Of a stretch of DNA of 64,000 nucleotides, positions 22,299 to 30,901 are shown piece after piece. Origin of the DNA: Catelliglobosispora koreensis DSM 44566. Its GTDB lineage: Bacteria; Actinomycetota; Actinomycetes; Mycobacteriales; Micromonosporaceae. The notes beneath the pieces were generated by a model. That model did not search any database. It saw only the letters and a list, made by a program, of their open reading frames with translations, and was not told the origin of the DNA. Positions within the stretch are counted from its first letter, which is position 1. The number at the start of each line of letters is the position of its first letter. A program made the translations under genes and the position numbers. The stretch covers positions 163,186 through 227,185 of the forward strand of contig NZ_KB903253.1 of the NCBI RefSeq assembly GCF_000379685.1, in the 5' to 3' direction.

Positions 22299-24374
22299 TT
22301 AGGGCGTGGTCCAGCGCTGGTTAGCCCCACCATGGCAGGTCCAAATATGGATCTGCTGCCCATCGGCGGAGTTATTGCCAGATACGTCTAGACACTTGCC
22401 CGAGTTCGGGTTCACTTGCGATCCGTTCGCGCCCGGCACCCAGTTCTGAGCCGCGGAGCCGTTGCACGTCCAGAGCTGGGCCTTCGTGCCGTTGGCGGTG
22501 CCGCTGCCGGCCACGTCGAGGCACTTGCCGAGGGCTCGCCAGGTCTGGCCGTTGCGGGTCCACGTCTGTGCCGCGGAGCCGTTGCAGGTCCAGAGCTGGA
22601 TCTTCGTGCCGTCGGCTGTCCCAGCGTTGTTTACATCGAGGCACTTTCCGGCCAGGCCCGTGATCGCCCCGGTTCCGGAGGTGCCTTTCACCAGGGTGAA
22701 GTCATCGAGATCGAAGAGTCCCGCGCCTGTTCCGGTGAAGGTCAAATACAAGTTGTGGGTACCGGAGGGAACGCCACTGAGCGCCGTTTGCACGTCAGCG
22801 AAGGTGGTCCAGCTGCCCGTGTTCGGGACGTTGAGGGTTCCGAGGATCGCCCCGGTCGTCGAGCCGGTGCGGATCTGCACCTGCCCGCCCGGCCCGCCAG
22901 ACACGACACGCGCCTTGAAGGTCACGACACCGGTCAGGTCCATGCCGTTGTAAGCGGCCCAGTCGCCCGGGTCGATGTAACCGAGGGTCTGCCCGCCGTG
23001 CGCGCCAGCCTTAGTGAACGCCTGTGCGCCGCTCACCGTGGAGAACGCCTCGGCTTCGCGGGTCACGTTGCCGGGCGGCGTGCCCAGTTCCTTGATCCGC
23101 ACGTTGCGGAACCGGACGTCGTCACCGGCGCCGTGGTTCTGCAAGCCGATGTGGCCGGCCAGCGAGCGGGCCGCGATCGTGTTCGTGTAGTCGTTGATGA
23201 GCGTCCCGTTGAGATAGACACGTAGACGCTCGCCCTCAACCAGGATCTCGTAGGCGTTCCACTCGTTCACGGCGTTGAGCGAAGCGTCACGGGCGGCGAT
23301 GTTCGCCGACTGGAAGCCATACACCGCACCGGTCGTGCGGTCAGCGCTGTCCGTCGCGTCGATCTGGATCTCGTATCCGTTATCGACCGCCGACCACGGA
23401 TCGGTCGAGGGCGGGAAGCCGATGAAGACACCGGAGTTGTCGTCGCCCGGCATCATCCAGTCGAACTTCAGCGAATACGACGTGAACTGCTTGGCTGAGT
23501 ACCAGAACAGGCCCATGCCCCCGGTGCTGGCCAAGGTCGCGTCACTGTTGGTGAAGCTGCCCGGCCCGGCCTGCGACCATCCCGTGGTCGACCCGTTGAA
23601 CAGCGTCGTGTAGCCCGTCTCCGGCCGGCAGTCCGCCTTGGACCGTCCGGACGCGTAACGGATGCCGCCCAGGAGCTGTGCGCGGAAACTCGCCTCGCCA
23701 TAACTGGCTTGGGTGTGCCCGGCACCGATGTAGTAGGACCGGCCACCGTCGAACGCCTTGCACCACGAGTGCGGATGATCGGCGCCCATGCTGCCACCCG
23801 AGTAGCTCGTCTCGTCCAAAGTGGACAAGACCTTGGCTGTGCTTCTCGGGTTGGTCTGGTAGTTGTACCACTCATCGGAGCGGCTCAGTGTTTGCGGCAA
23901 GCTCGACGTGGCGGCGTGCCCACGGTTCTCCACTCGGGTCGTGGCGGTCTGAATAGCGGGGTGGCTCGCGAAGTAGGCGCCCACGAGGTTGCCATACCAA
24001 GCCCAGCTGTACTCGGTGTCCGCGGCGGCATGCACGCCAACGTAACCGCGGCCACCACGGATGTGGGCTTCGAACGCCGCTTGCTGCGTATCGTTGAGTA
24101 CGTCGCCTGTGGTGTTCAGGAAGACGACCGCTTCATAGTTCGCCAGACCGCTGGCCGTAAAGGTATTCGCGTCCTCGGTCGCGGTGACCGTGAAGTTGTT
24201 CGCCGCGCCAAGGTCGCGGATCGCTTGTGTGCCAACGGCGATCGAGTCGTGCCGGAATCCGGCCGTCTTACTGAACACGAGCACGTCATAGGGAGCGTCC
24301 GCGGCGCTGGCCGGGCTGACCGGCCCCGCGGTGCACGCCGCCGCGAACAGGGCGATCGCTAGTGCTTTTCTCAT
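22299..24374 (-). CDS. Secreted ThuA + DUF1080 (3-keto-disaccharide hydrolase) + CBM6 + RICIN protein
   Basis: The protein is 691 residues. I chose the ATG at 24374, which overlaps the upstream stop (ATGA) and starts directly at the signal peptide (RKALAIALFAAACTAGPVSP). The domains are ThuA (about 26-235, VLVFSKTAGFRHDSI), DUF1080/3-keto-disaccharide hydrolase (about 255-425, GWSQAGPGSFTN, MGLFWYSAKQF, DNSGVFIGFP), CBM6 (about 430-560) and a ricin-type beta-trefoil (565-691, repeated GKCLDV...QLWTCNGSAAQ units). DUF1080 proteins have been linked to cleavage of 3-keto-glycosides, which fits its partner, the dehydrogenase encoded just upstream. It is extracellular and probably bound to plant or fungal polysaccharide. 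Confidence 0.87.
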   Translation of the reverse strand: MRKALAIALFAAACTAGPVSPASAADAPYDVLVFSKTAGFRHDSIAVGTQAIRDLGAANNFTVTATEDANTFTASGLANYEAVVFLNTTGDVLNDTQQAAFEAHIRGGRGYVGVHAAADTEYSWAWYGNLVGAYFASHPAIQTATTRVENRGHAATSSLPQTLSRSDEWYNYQTNPRSTAKVLSTLDETSYSGGSMGADHPHSWCKAFDGGRSYYIGAGHTQASYGEASFRAQLLGGIRYASGRSKADCRPETGYTTLFNGSTTGWSQAGPGSFTNSDATLASTGGMGLFWYSAKQFTSYSLKFDWMMPGDDNSGVFIGFPPSTDPWSAVDNGYEIQIDATDSADRTTGAVYGFQSANIAARDASLNAVNEWNAYEILVEGERLRVYLNGTLINDYTNTIAARSLAGHIGLQNHGAGDDVRFRNVRIKELGTPPGNVTREAEAFSTVSGAQAFTKAGAHGGQTLGYIDPGDWAAYNGMDLTGVVTFKARVVSGGPGGQVQIRTGSTTGAILGTLNVPNTGSWTTFADVQTALSGVPSGTHNLYLTFTGTGAGLFDLDDFTLVKGTSGTGAITGLAGKCLDVNNAGTADGTKIQLWTCNGSAAQTWTRNGQTWRALGKCLDVAGSGTANGTKAQLWTCNGSAAQNWVPGANGSQVNPNSGKCLDVSGNNSADGQQIHIWTCHGGANQRWTTP

Positions 24375-27300
24375 GGCAGAATCCAATTCTGGTTGGTCCC
24401 ACCGTGACACGTCCAGATGTGGATCTGGGTGCCGTCAGCGGAGTTGCCGCCAGATACGTCAAGGCACTTGCCGGATTGCGGGTTGATGAGCGAGTTGTTC
24501 GCGCCGGTCACCCAGTTTTGCGAACCGGTTCCGTTGCAGGTCCACAGCTGGACCTTCGTGCCGTCAGCGGTCGCGCCGCCAGACACGTCCAGACATTTTC
24601 CTAGGGCTTGGAATGTTTGGCCGCTACGGGTCCACTTCTGTGCCGCGGAGGCGTTGCAGCCCCACAGCTGAATTTTGGTCCCGTCAGCGGTTCCAGCGTT
24701 GCTGATGTCGACGCACTTGCCCGCGAGCCCGGTAACCGGGCCGCTCGACGACTTGTGCAACGTGAAGTGATCGATGTCGAACAAGGCCCCGGCGGCGCCG
24801 GTGTAGACGAGATACAAAGGCCCACTGGCACTTGCCGACAGCTGCGTGGTGACGCTCGTGAACGTTTCCCAGCCGCCCGTAACCGGGACGGTGACCGAGC
24901 CAAGCAACGTTCCGGTCGCTGAACCGGACCTCACCTGGATCGTGCCGCCGACGCCATTGGACGAGACTTTCGCCGTGAACCTGGTGGCGCCCAGCGTGTT
25001 GATGCCGCTGTAGGCCGTCCAGTCGCCGTTGTTCACGTTGCCGACGGTGAAACCGCCGGACGCGGTGGCCGGTTTGGCTATGCGGCCCACGCCGGTCTGA
25101 GACGTATAGCTTTCCGCCTCGGTCGCTGACGCGAACGTGAACGCGTCCACGTCAAAGAGCGCGCCCGCGCCACCGGCGAAGGTCAGATACAGCGTCGTGG
25201 AGCCAGGCGGCGCTCCCGTGATCGTGCCGCTGACGTTCGTGAACACATCCCAGGCGCCAGTCACCGGAACCGTTGCGCTGCCAAGCACCGTGCCCGTCGC
25301 CGAGCCCGCCCGCACCTGAAGCGTCCCGCCAACGCCACCCGAGGACACCCGTGCCGTGAAGGACGTGAGGTTGCCCAAGGTGTACGGGTTGAACGAGATC
25401 CAGTCTCCATTGTGGATATCGCCGACTGTCTTGCCGCCTTCGGCAGGCGTCTTGGCGAACGTGTTGACACCCTGGGAACCGTTGAAGTGCTCGGCCTGCC
25501 GGTGTCGCGGTTGCGTGATGTGCTGTGCGTGCGTCGTCAGGGCAGGCTGGCCGTTGGCGCCGTTGTCGGTGTATTCGGCGTCCCAGACCCCGAAGATGTT
25601 CGCGGCGTCATCGTGCTCACCGTCGACCGGCACTTGCACCACACCGGTGCAACCGTTCTGCGAGGTGATCGCGTGCCCGTGCTGATCGTGCCCGAGCACA
25701 TAGGTCATCTTGACCCGGGAGCAGTTGATGGTGCCGTCTTCGGGATCGGTGACCGTGATCTGAAACGGAATCGTGTCCCCAAACGAGAACACCGAACCGT
25801 TCGCGGGCAGTTGCACCGTCACCGTCGGCGCGGTGTTCCCAACCGTGATGATGACGCTCGACGTGCCAGTGGCCATCCCCGTGTCGCGCACGGTCAGCGT
25901 CGCCGTGTACACCCCGTTGGTGGTATAGGTCTTCGCCGGGTTCGCCGCGGTCGACGTGGTGCCATCGCCGAAGTCCCAGTGGTAGCTCAGCGTCCCGCCC
26001 TCGGGATCCGACGATCCGGCAGAGGAGAACTGGACGGCCAGTGGGGCGATGCCGGAGGTCTTGTTAGAACTCACCTTCGCTATGGGCGCGCGGTTGGTGC
26101 CCGCGATGTATTCGATGCGGTAGAGCGCGGAGTTCGCGTCACCGCTGAAGTAGCCCGTGCCGTAGTCGAGCACATAGAGCGCTCCGTTGGGGCCGAAGGC
26201 CAGATCGATTACCTGGTACCCGTCCCAGGGGAAATCTTGAATGGTCCCAGGCGATCCGTCGGTGTTCACGGCGATGTCTTTGATCCAGCCACGGCCGAAC
26301 TCGCCGGCGAAGAAGTGCCCGTCGAAGGACTGCGGGAACTTGATGGTGGACGGATTCGACGCGCTGTAACGGTAAACCGGGCCGCCCATGGGCGATTCGG
26401 ACCCACCGCCGAATTCTGGCGGGGTGCCCGCGTCACCGCCGTAGCGAATCCACGAGGGGCGCGCACCGGCCAAAGTGGACTGACCTGTGTTGCGGAACGA
26501 GTTGTTGGTCGCCCCGCCGGTGCAGTTGAACTTGGGCCCGGTCGCGCCGGTGGCGAAGTTCCACTCGTTGTAAGTCTCTGTCGTGGTGTTGGTGCCGGTG
26601 CAGTAGGGCCAGCCATAGAACCCGGGCGAGGTGATCCGGTTGAACTCGACCTGGCCGCTCGGGCCCCGGTTAGCGTTGGTGCTGCCCGCATCCGGGCCGT
26701 AGTCGCCGAGCCAGATATGCCCGGTCGCCTTATCGACGGTCATCCGGAACGGGTTGCGGAACCCCATCGCGTAGATCTCGGGCCGTGTGCTGGCTGTCCC
26801 AGGCGCGAACATGTTCCCGGCCGGAATCGAGTAAGTCCCGTTCGCGTTCACTTTGATGCGCAACACCTTGCCGCGCAGGTCATTGGTGTTGGCCGAGGTG
26901 CGCTGCGCGTCATAGGCCGGGTTGCGGTTCGTACGCTCATCAATCGGCGAGTACCCAGCGGAGTCAAAGGGATTCGTGTCATCGCCCGTGGACAGATACA
27001 AATTCCCGGCCGCGTCGAAGTCGATGTCTCCACCGACGTGGCAGCAGATGCCCCGGTCGGCCGGAACGTCCAGCACGACCACTTCACTGGCCATGTTCAC
27101 GGTCCAGTTGGCGTTCAAAGTGAAGCGGGACAAGCGGTTGACGCCTTGCCACTGCGTCCACGACGTCCCGGTGGCGGGGGCATCACCGGAGGGAGTGGAC
27201 AGTGGCGGCGCGTAGTAGAGGTAGATGAAGCGGTTGCTCGCGAAGCCGGGATCGATGCCGACTCCTTGCAAGCCTTCCTCATCGTGGCTGTAGACGGGAA

Positions 27301-27556
27301 TGGTGCCGATGACCGTGGTGGTTCCGGCGTGATCGGTGCGGCGCAGTTGACCGTTGCGCGCGGTGTGCAGGACAGAGTTGTCCGGCAGCACCGCGAGCGA
27401 AATCGGTTCACCCATTTCGGCGACCCCACGGGCCATTTCCACCTGCTGATAGTCGGCAGGATCAATAGCCGCGGCGGCTGGGGCGGTCGGCAGCAACGCC
27501 ACGGCTCCGGTGGTGACCGCGAGCAATAACGTGCTGCCTATTGAGCGGATAGACAT
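24371..27556 (-). CDS. Secreted PQQ-type sugar dehydrogenase with PKD, two CBM6 and RICIN domains
   Basis: The protein is 1,061 residues. A signal peptide (MSIRSIGSTLLLAVTTGAVA) precedes a glucose/sorbosone dehydrogenase propeller (about 38-505: EGLQGVGIDPGFASN, GICCHVGGDIDFD, STGDDTNPFDS, GFRNPFRMTVDKATGHIW). A PKD domain (about 510-595), an HDQHGHAI-containing module, two CBM6 modules (about 700-940) and a C-terminal ricin-type trefoil follow. It should oxidise a sugar unit outside the cell with PQQ. The ThuA-DUF1080 protein overlaps it by four bases. Together they repeat the domain content of the single 1,495-residue protein at 7499. A weak ggaagg sits about 11 bases before the ATG. Confidence 0.88.
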   Translation of the reverse strand: MSIRSIGSTLLLAVTTGAVALLPTAPAAAAIDPADYQQVEMARGVAEMGEPISLAVLPDNSVLHTARNGQLRRTDHAGTTTVIGTIPVYSHDEEGLQGVGIDPGFASNRFIYLYYAPPLSTPSGDAPATGTSWTQWQGVNRLSRFTLNANWTVNMASEVVVLDVPADRGICCHVGGDIDFDAAGNLYLSTGDDTNPFDSAGYSPIDERTNRNPAYDAQRTSANTNDLRGKVLRIKVNANGTYSIPAGNMFAPGTASTRPEIYAMGFRNPFRMTVDKATGHIWLGDYGPDAGSTNANRGPSGQVEFNRITSPGFYGWPYCTGTNTTTETYNEWNFATGATGPKFNCTGGATNNSFRNTGQSTLAGARPSWIRYGGDAGTPPEFGGGSESPMGGPVYRYSASNPSTIKFPQSFDGHFFAGEFGRGWIKDIAVNTDGSPGTIQDFPWDGYQVIDLAFGPNGALYVLDYGTGYFSGDANSALYRIEYIAGTNRAPIAKVSSNKTSGIAPLAVQFSSAGSSDPEGGTLSYHWDFGDGTTSTAANPAKTYTTNGVYTATLTVRDTGMATGTSSVIITVGNTAPTVTVQLPANGSVFSFGDTIPFQITVTDPEDGTINCSRVKMTYVLGHDQHGHAITSQNGCTGVVQVPVDGEHDDAANIFGVWDAEYTDNGANGQPALTTHAQHITQPRHRQAEHFNGSQGVNTFAKTPAEGGKTVGDIHNGDWISFNPYTLGNLTSFTARVSSGGVGGTLQVRAGSATGTVLGSATVPVTGAWDVFTNVSGTITGAPPGSTTLYLTFAGGAGALFDVDAFTFASATEAESYTSQTGVGRIAKPATASGGFTVGNVNNGDWTAYSGINTLGATRFTAKVSSNGVGGTIQVRSGSATGTLLGSVTVPVTGGWETFTSVTTQLSASASGPLYLVYTGAAGALFDIDHFTLHKSSSGPVTGLAGKCVDISNAGTADGTKIQLWGCNASAAQKWTRSGQTFQALGKCLDVSGGATADGTKVQLWTCNGTGSQNWVTGANNSLINPQSGKCLDVSGGNSADGTQIHIWTCHGGTNQNWILP

Positions 27557-27612
27557 AGGACGGTTTGCCTTCCGTAATTGTTTGGGGCACGCGCCGCCGC
27601 GCCCGTGTGGTG

Positions 27613-28794
27613 TTAGCTCGCCGCCGCGGCAAACACCGGTTCCACTTCAGTCCACGTGGATCCGGTCTCAGCCGAGCGCAACACCGCGTCAAGCACCAAT
27701 TGCACCTGCAGAGCGTCCCCAAAGGACGGTGCGGGCCTGGTTCCCGTCGCTACGGCGGTGATGAAATCACGAGCTTGATGAGTGAAGGAGTGTTCGTATC
27801 CGATGATGTGGCCAGGCGGCCACCAAGCGGACAGATAAGGGTGCTCGGGCTCGGTCACGAGGATCCGGTTGAATCCTTGCTCCGGTCCCGGTTTGGTCGC
27901 GTCGTAGAACTCGAGTTCGTTCAGGCGTTCCAGGTCGAAGACCAGTGACCCGAGCGAACCGTTAATCTCGATGCGCAGCGCGTTCTTGCGTCCCGTGGCG
28001 AACCGTGACGCCTCATAGGTCGCGATCGCCCCTCCGCTCAGACGCGCCACGAAGACCGCCGCGTCGTCGACCGTGACGTGCCCGGTACGGCCCCCGTCAC
28101 GTGACGCCGCGAGGCCTGATGACTCCGACGGAAGCGGCCGCTCCTTGATGAAGGTCTCGGTCACGGCGCTCACGCCGCTGATCTGTTGCCCGGTAATGAA
28201 CTGGGTCAGATCCACGATGTGAGCGCCAATGTCACCAAGCGCACCGGAACCAGCCTTGTCCCGCTGAAGCCGCCACACGAGCGGAAACTCCGGGTCTGTG
28301 ATCCAGTCCTGGAGGTACACCGCGCGCACGTGCCGTATCTTGCCGACGCGGCCCTGGGCGACCAGGTCCCGCATCAGCGTCGTGGCCGGCACGCGCCGGT
28401 AGTTGTACCCGCACATCGCCACGCCAGGCGCCGCGTCGGCGGCGGCCACCATGGCCCGCGCCTCCTCGGCCGTATTCGCCAGCGGCTTCTCGCAAAGCAC
28501 GTGTTTTCCTGCCGCGAGAGCTGCGATGGCGATCTCAGCGTGGCTATCTCCGGGTGTGCAGATATCGATGACATCGATGTCGTCCCGGTTGATGAGTGAG
28601 CGCCAGTCGGTTTCGTAGGACTCCCAGCCAAGCCGGCCCGCGGCGGCTGCGACCTTTTCCTTGTCGCGGCCGCAGACAGCTGCCATCTGTATCTGCATTG
28701 GCAGGTCGAAGACCCGGTTCACGGTGCGCCACGCCTGTGAATGCGCGGCGCCCATGAACGCGTACCCGATCATGCCAACCCGGAGATTTGCCAT
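27613..28794 (-). CDS. Gfo/Idh/MocA family oxidoreductase
   Basis: The protein is 393 residues from the ATG at 28794, one base after the stop of the binding-protein gene; an in-frame TTG would add four residues. The Rossmann start is RVGMIGYAFMGAAHSQAW (GxxGxxxxxH type), followed by DVIDICTPGDSHAEIAIAAL and CEKPLANTAEEA (the E-K-P motif with the catalytic Lys). The C-terminal half is the alpha/beta substrate domain, with GDIGAHIVDLTQFITG. Family members oxidise or reduce sugar hydroxyls with NAD(P), often the C3 position. In this operon it is the cytoplasmic oxidoreductase of the imported sugar. Confidence 0.9.
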   Translation of the reverse strand: MANLRVGMIGYAFMGAAHSQAWRTVNRVFDLPMQIQMAAVCGRDKEKVAAAAGRLGWESYETDWRSLINRDDIDVIDICTPGDSHAEIAIAALAAGKHVLCEKPLANTAEEARAMVAAADAAPGVAMCGYNYRRVPATTLMRDLVAQGRVGKIRHVRAVYLQDWITDPEFPLVWRLQRDKAGSGALGDIGAHIVDLTQFITGQQISGVSAVTETFIKERPLPSESSGLAASRDGGRTGHVTVDDAAVFVARLSGGAIATYEASRFATGRKNALRIEINGSLGSLVFDLERLNELEFYDATKPGPEQGFNRILVTEPEHPYLSAWWPPGHIIGYEHSFTHQARDFITAVATGTRPAPSFGDALQVQLVLDAVLRSAETGSTWTEVEPVFAAAAS

Positions 28795-28795
28795 A

Positions 28796-29830
28796 TCAGA
28801 ATCCAAGCTTCAAATAGGTCTGTGCGTTTTCTTTGGTGATGGTTTCGGAGGCGAGAATGACCTCCTTCGGCACCTGCAGCTCGACGAGATCTGCCATGCC
28901 TTTGTTCTGGCCGATGAGCCGGGCCAGAGAGATGGCCGAGGACGCCATCGAGGGGCTGTAGGTGACGGTCGCTTTGAGGACGGACTTGTCTCCAGCGATG
29001 TCTTCGATCGCCTTCTTCGAGCCCGCGCCGCCGACCATCAGGAACTCGTTGCGGCTAGCGGCGTTGATGGCCGCGAGCACACCGATTCCCTGGTCGTCGT
29101 CGTGGTTCCACAGAGCGTCCATCTTGGGCAGTGCCTGCAGCAGGTTCTGCGCTTCCTTCTGGCCGGTGTCCGCGGTGAAGCGGGCGGCACGGCGGTTGGC
29201 CACCGTAAAGCCATACGTAGCAAGGGCTGCCTTGAAGCCCTGGCTGCGCTCCTGGGTGAGCTCCAGCTCGTCCATGCCGGCGATTTCACCGATGATCGGG
29301 CTGGCGATGTTCTTGGCCTTGAGGGCCTTGCCAATGTAGTGACCGGCCGCGACACCCATGCCGTAGTTGTCGCCCTTGATCTGGCAACGGTAGGCGAGAG
29401 CGTCGGGGAAGGCGCGGTCGAGGTTCACGACCGGGATGCCAGCATTCATGGCCTTGAGGCCGAAAGCGTTGAGCTCCTTGCCGTCGTGCGGGAGCAGCAC
29501 GATGACGTCAGGCTTCTCAGCGATGAGGGTCTCGAGCACGGCGCGCTGTGCCGCCGCGTCCTTGCCGGCCTCAACCTGCTTGAACGTCACGTCCGAGTAG
29601 GTGGCCGCTTGTGCCTTGGCGTTGTTGGTGATGGCCGCGATCCAGCCGTGATCAGCGGCGGGAGCGGAGAAGCCGATCGTGATCTTCTTGCCCGGTGCCG
29701 CGTTAGGGTTGCCCGCGTCGGGGCCCTTGGTCTGCGCGTTGCCGGAGGGTGTTTCGTTGCTGGTGCATCCAGCCGCCGCGAGCGCGCCTAAAACGGCACC
29801 GCCGAGCAACATATTGCGGCGAGTTGCCAT
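28796..29830 (-). CDS. Sugar ABC transporter substrate-binding lipoprotein (RbsB-type)
   Basis: The protein is 344 residues. The ATG at 29830 has a strong aggagga site; the longer frame is discarded. The signal peptide ends in a lipobox (AAAGC) after RRNMLLGGAVLG. The mature part follows the periplasmic-binding-protein type 1 fold: KITIGFSAPAADHGWIAAIT, DVIVLLPHDGKEL, GIPVVNLDRAF, WNHDDDQGIGVLAAI. It catches a sugar outside the membrane for the permease and ATPase encoded just upstream. The substrate is not identifiable; ribose, galactose and inositol families all share this pattern. Confidence 0.9.
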   Translation of the reverse strand: MATRRNMLLGGAVLGALAAAGCTSNETPSGNAQTKGPDAGNPNAAPGKKITIGFSAPAADHGWIAAITNNAKAQAATYSDVTFKQVEAGKDAAAQRAVLETLIAEKPDVIVLLPHDGKELNAFGLKAMNAGIPVVNLDRAFPDALAYRCQIKGDNYGMGVAAGHYIGKALKAKNIASPIIGEIAGMDELELTQERSQGFKAALATYGFTVANRRAARFTADTGQKEAQNLLQALPKMDALWNHDDDQGIGVLAAINAASRNEFLMVGGAGSKKAIEDIAGDKSVLKATVTYSPSMASSAISLARLIGQNKGMADLVELQVPKEVILASETITKENAQTYLKLGF

Positions 29831-29896
29831 ACATTCCTCCTGAAAAAGGGTGTGAGCAGCCAGGCCATTCATAGATGGCCATTTTTGGAGCGTCGT

Positions 29897-30901
29897 TTAC
29901 GTGCGTGTCAGGAGTTGCTTGACTGACTTGAATTTCAGCTGCTGGACAAGGACAGCGAAGACAATGATTCCGCCCTTGACCATGTTCTGGACCTCGGTCG
30001 GCAGGTTCGCGATGGCGAAAAGATTCGTGATGGTCGCGAAGACGACCACCCCGATCAGTGAACCCGTCACCGTGCCCCGGCCACCGGAAAGCAGTGTGCC
30101 TCCGATGATCGCGGCGGCGATGGCGTCGAGTTCATAGAGTTCGGCCGCGGCGGCCTGCGATGAGGTAGCTAGTGAGGTGAGCATGATGGCCGCGATGCCA
30201 CAGCACAGGCCGGACAGCGCGTAGAGCAGCATGGTGTGCCGGCGAACGTTGATGCCAGCGAGCCGGGCCGCTTCCTGGTTTCCGCCGATGGCGACGGTCC
30301 GCCGGCCAAACGTGGTGCGGTTGAGCAGCACCCAGCCGAGACCGGCGACAGCGAGCAGAACGAGCACGAGCGAAGGAATGCCAAGCACTTTGCTGCTGGC
30401 AAGCCCGTTGATGAACTGGTCGTTGGACACCTGCGTTTGCTTGCCCGAGATCTGGGCGGCAAGACCACGCGCGGCGACCAGCATCGCCAGCGTGGCGATG
30501 AAGGGAACCAGCCGTCCATAGGCGATGAGCACCCCGTTGACGAGACCGGCGAGGACACCGACGATGATCGCGGTGAAGATCATGCCACCGGCCCCGAAGC
30601 TTTGGGTCGCAACGGTTGTCGACCAGACCCCGGCTAGAGCGATCAGGGCGCCGACGCTCAGGTCGATGCCGCCGCCAATAATCACGAACGTCATGCCGAC
30701 CGTGACCACCCCGATGGCGGCGGCCTGCTGCAGGATGACGAGCGTGTTGTCCACGACCCATTGCGGGTCGCCATAAAGGTCGGGCCGGATGATGGCGCCG
30801 ATGCCGAACAGGGCGACCAGCACCCCGATCAGGCCGAGGTTACGCCGCAAGGGCTCACGGGACTCGTCCCGCCACCAGCCGGTAGTCGTCAACGCTGTCA
30901 C
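29897..30901 (-). CDS. Sugar ABC transporter permease (RbsC-type)
   Basis: The protein is 334 residues with about nine membrane helices: GMTFVIIGGGIDLSVGALIA is the hallmark of the branched/ribose permease family, then NGVLIAYGRLVPFIATLAML and GTLLSGGRGTVTGSLIGV near the end. It forms the membrane channel of the importer. Its start overlaps the ATPase gene by four bases. There is a 66-base gap to the binding-protein gene with a short GGCCAT/ATGGCC hairpin, which may help keep the binding protein more abundant. Confidence 0.9.
   Translation of the reverse strand: MTALTTTGWWRDESREPLRRNLGLIGVLVALFGIGAIIRPDLYGDPQWVVDNTLVILQQAAAIGVVTVGMTFVIIGGGIDLSVGALIALAGVWSTTVATQSFGAGGMIFTAIIVGVLAGLVNGVLIAYGRLVPFIATLAMLVAARGLAAQISGKQTQVSNDQFINGLASSKVLGIPSLVLVLLAVAGLGWVLLNRTTFGRRTVAIGGNQEAARLAGINVRRHTMLLYALSGLCCGIAAIMLTSLATSSQAAAAELYELDAIAAAIIGGTLLSGGRGTVTGSLIGVVVFATITNLFAIANLPTEVQNMVKGGIIVFAVLVQQLKFKSVKQLLTRT

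Noticed and set aside
25412..27529. Long plus-strand open frame (over 700 codons) opposite the PQQ dehydrogenase gene
   Set aside because: It mirrors the codon-position GC bias of the real minus-strand gene, lacks any domain or ribosome binding site, and its translation is rich in Arg/Gly/Val as expected of an antisense shadow.
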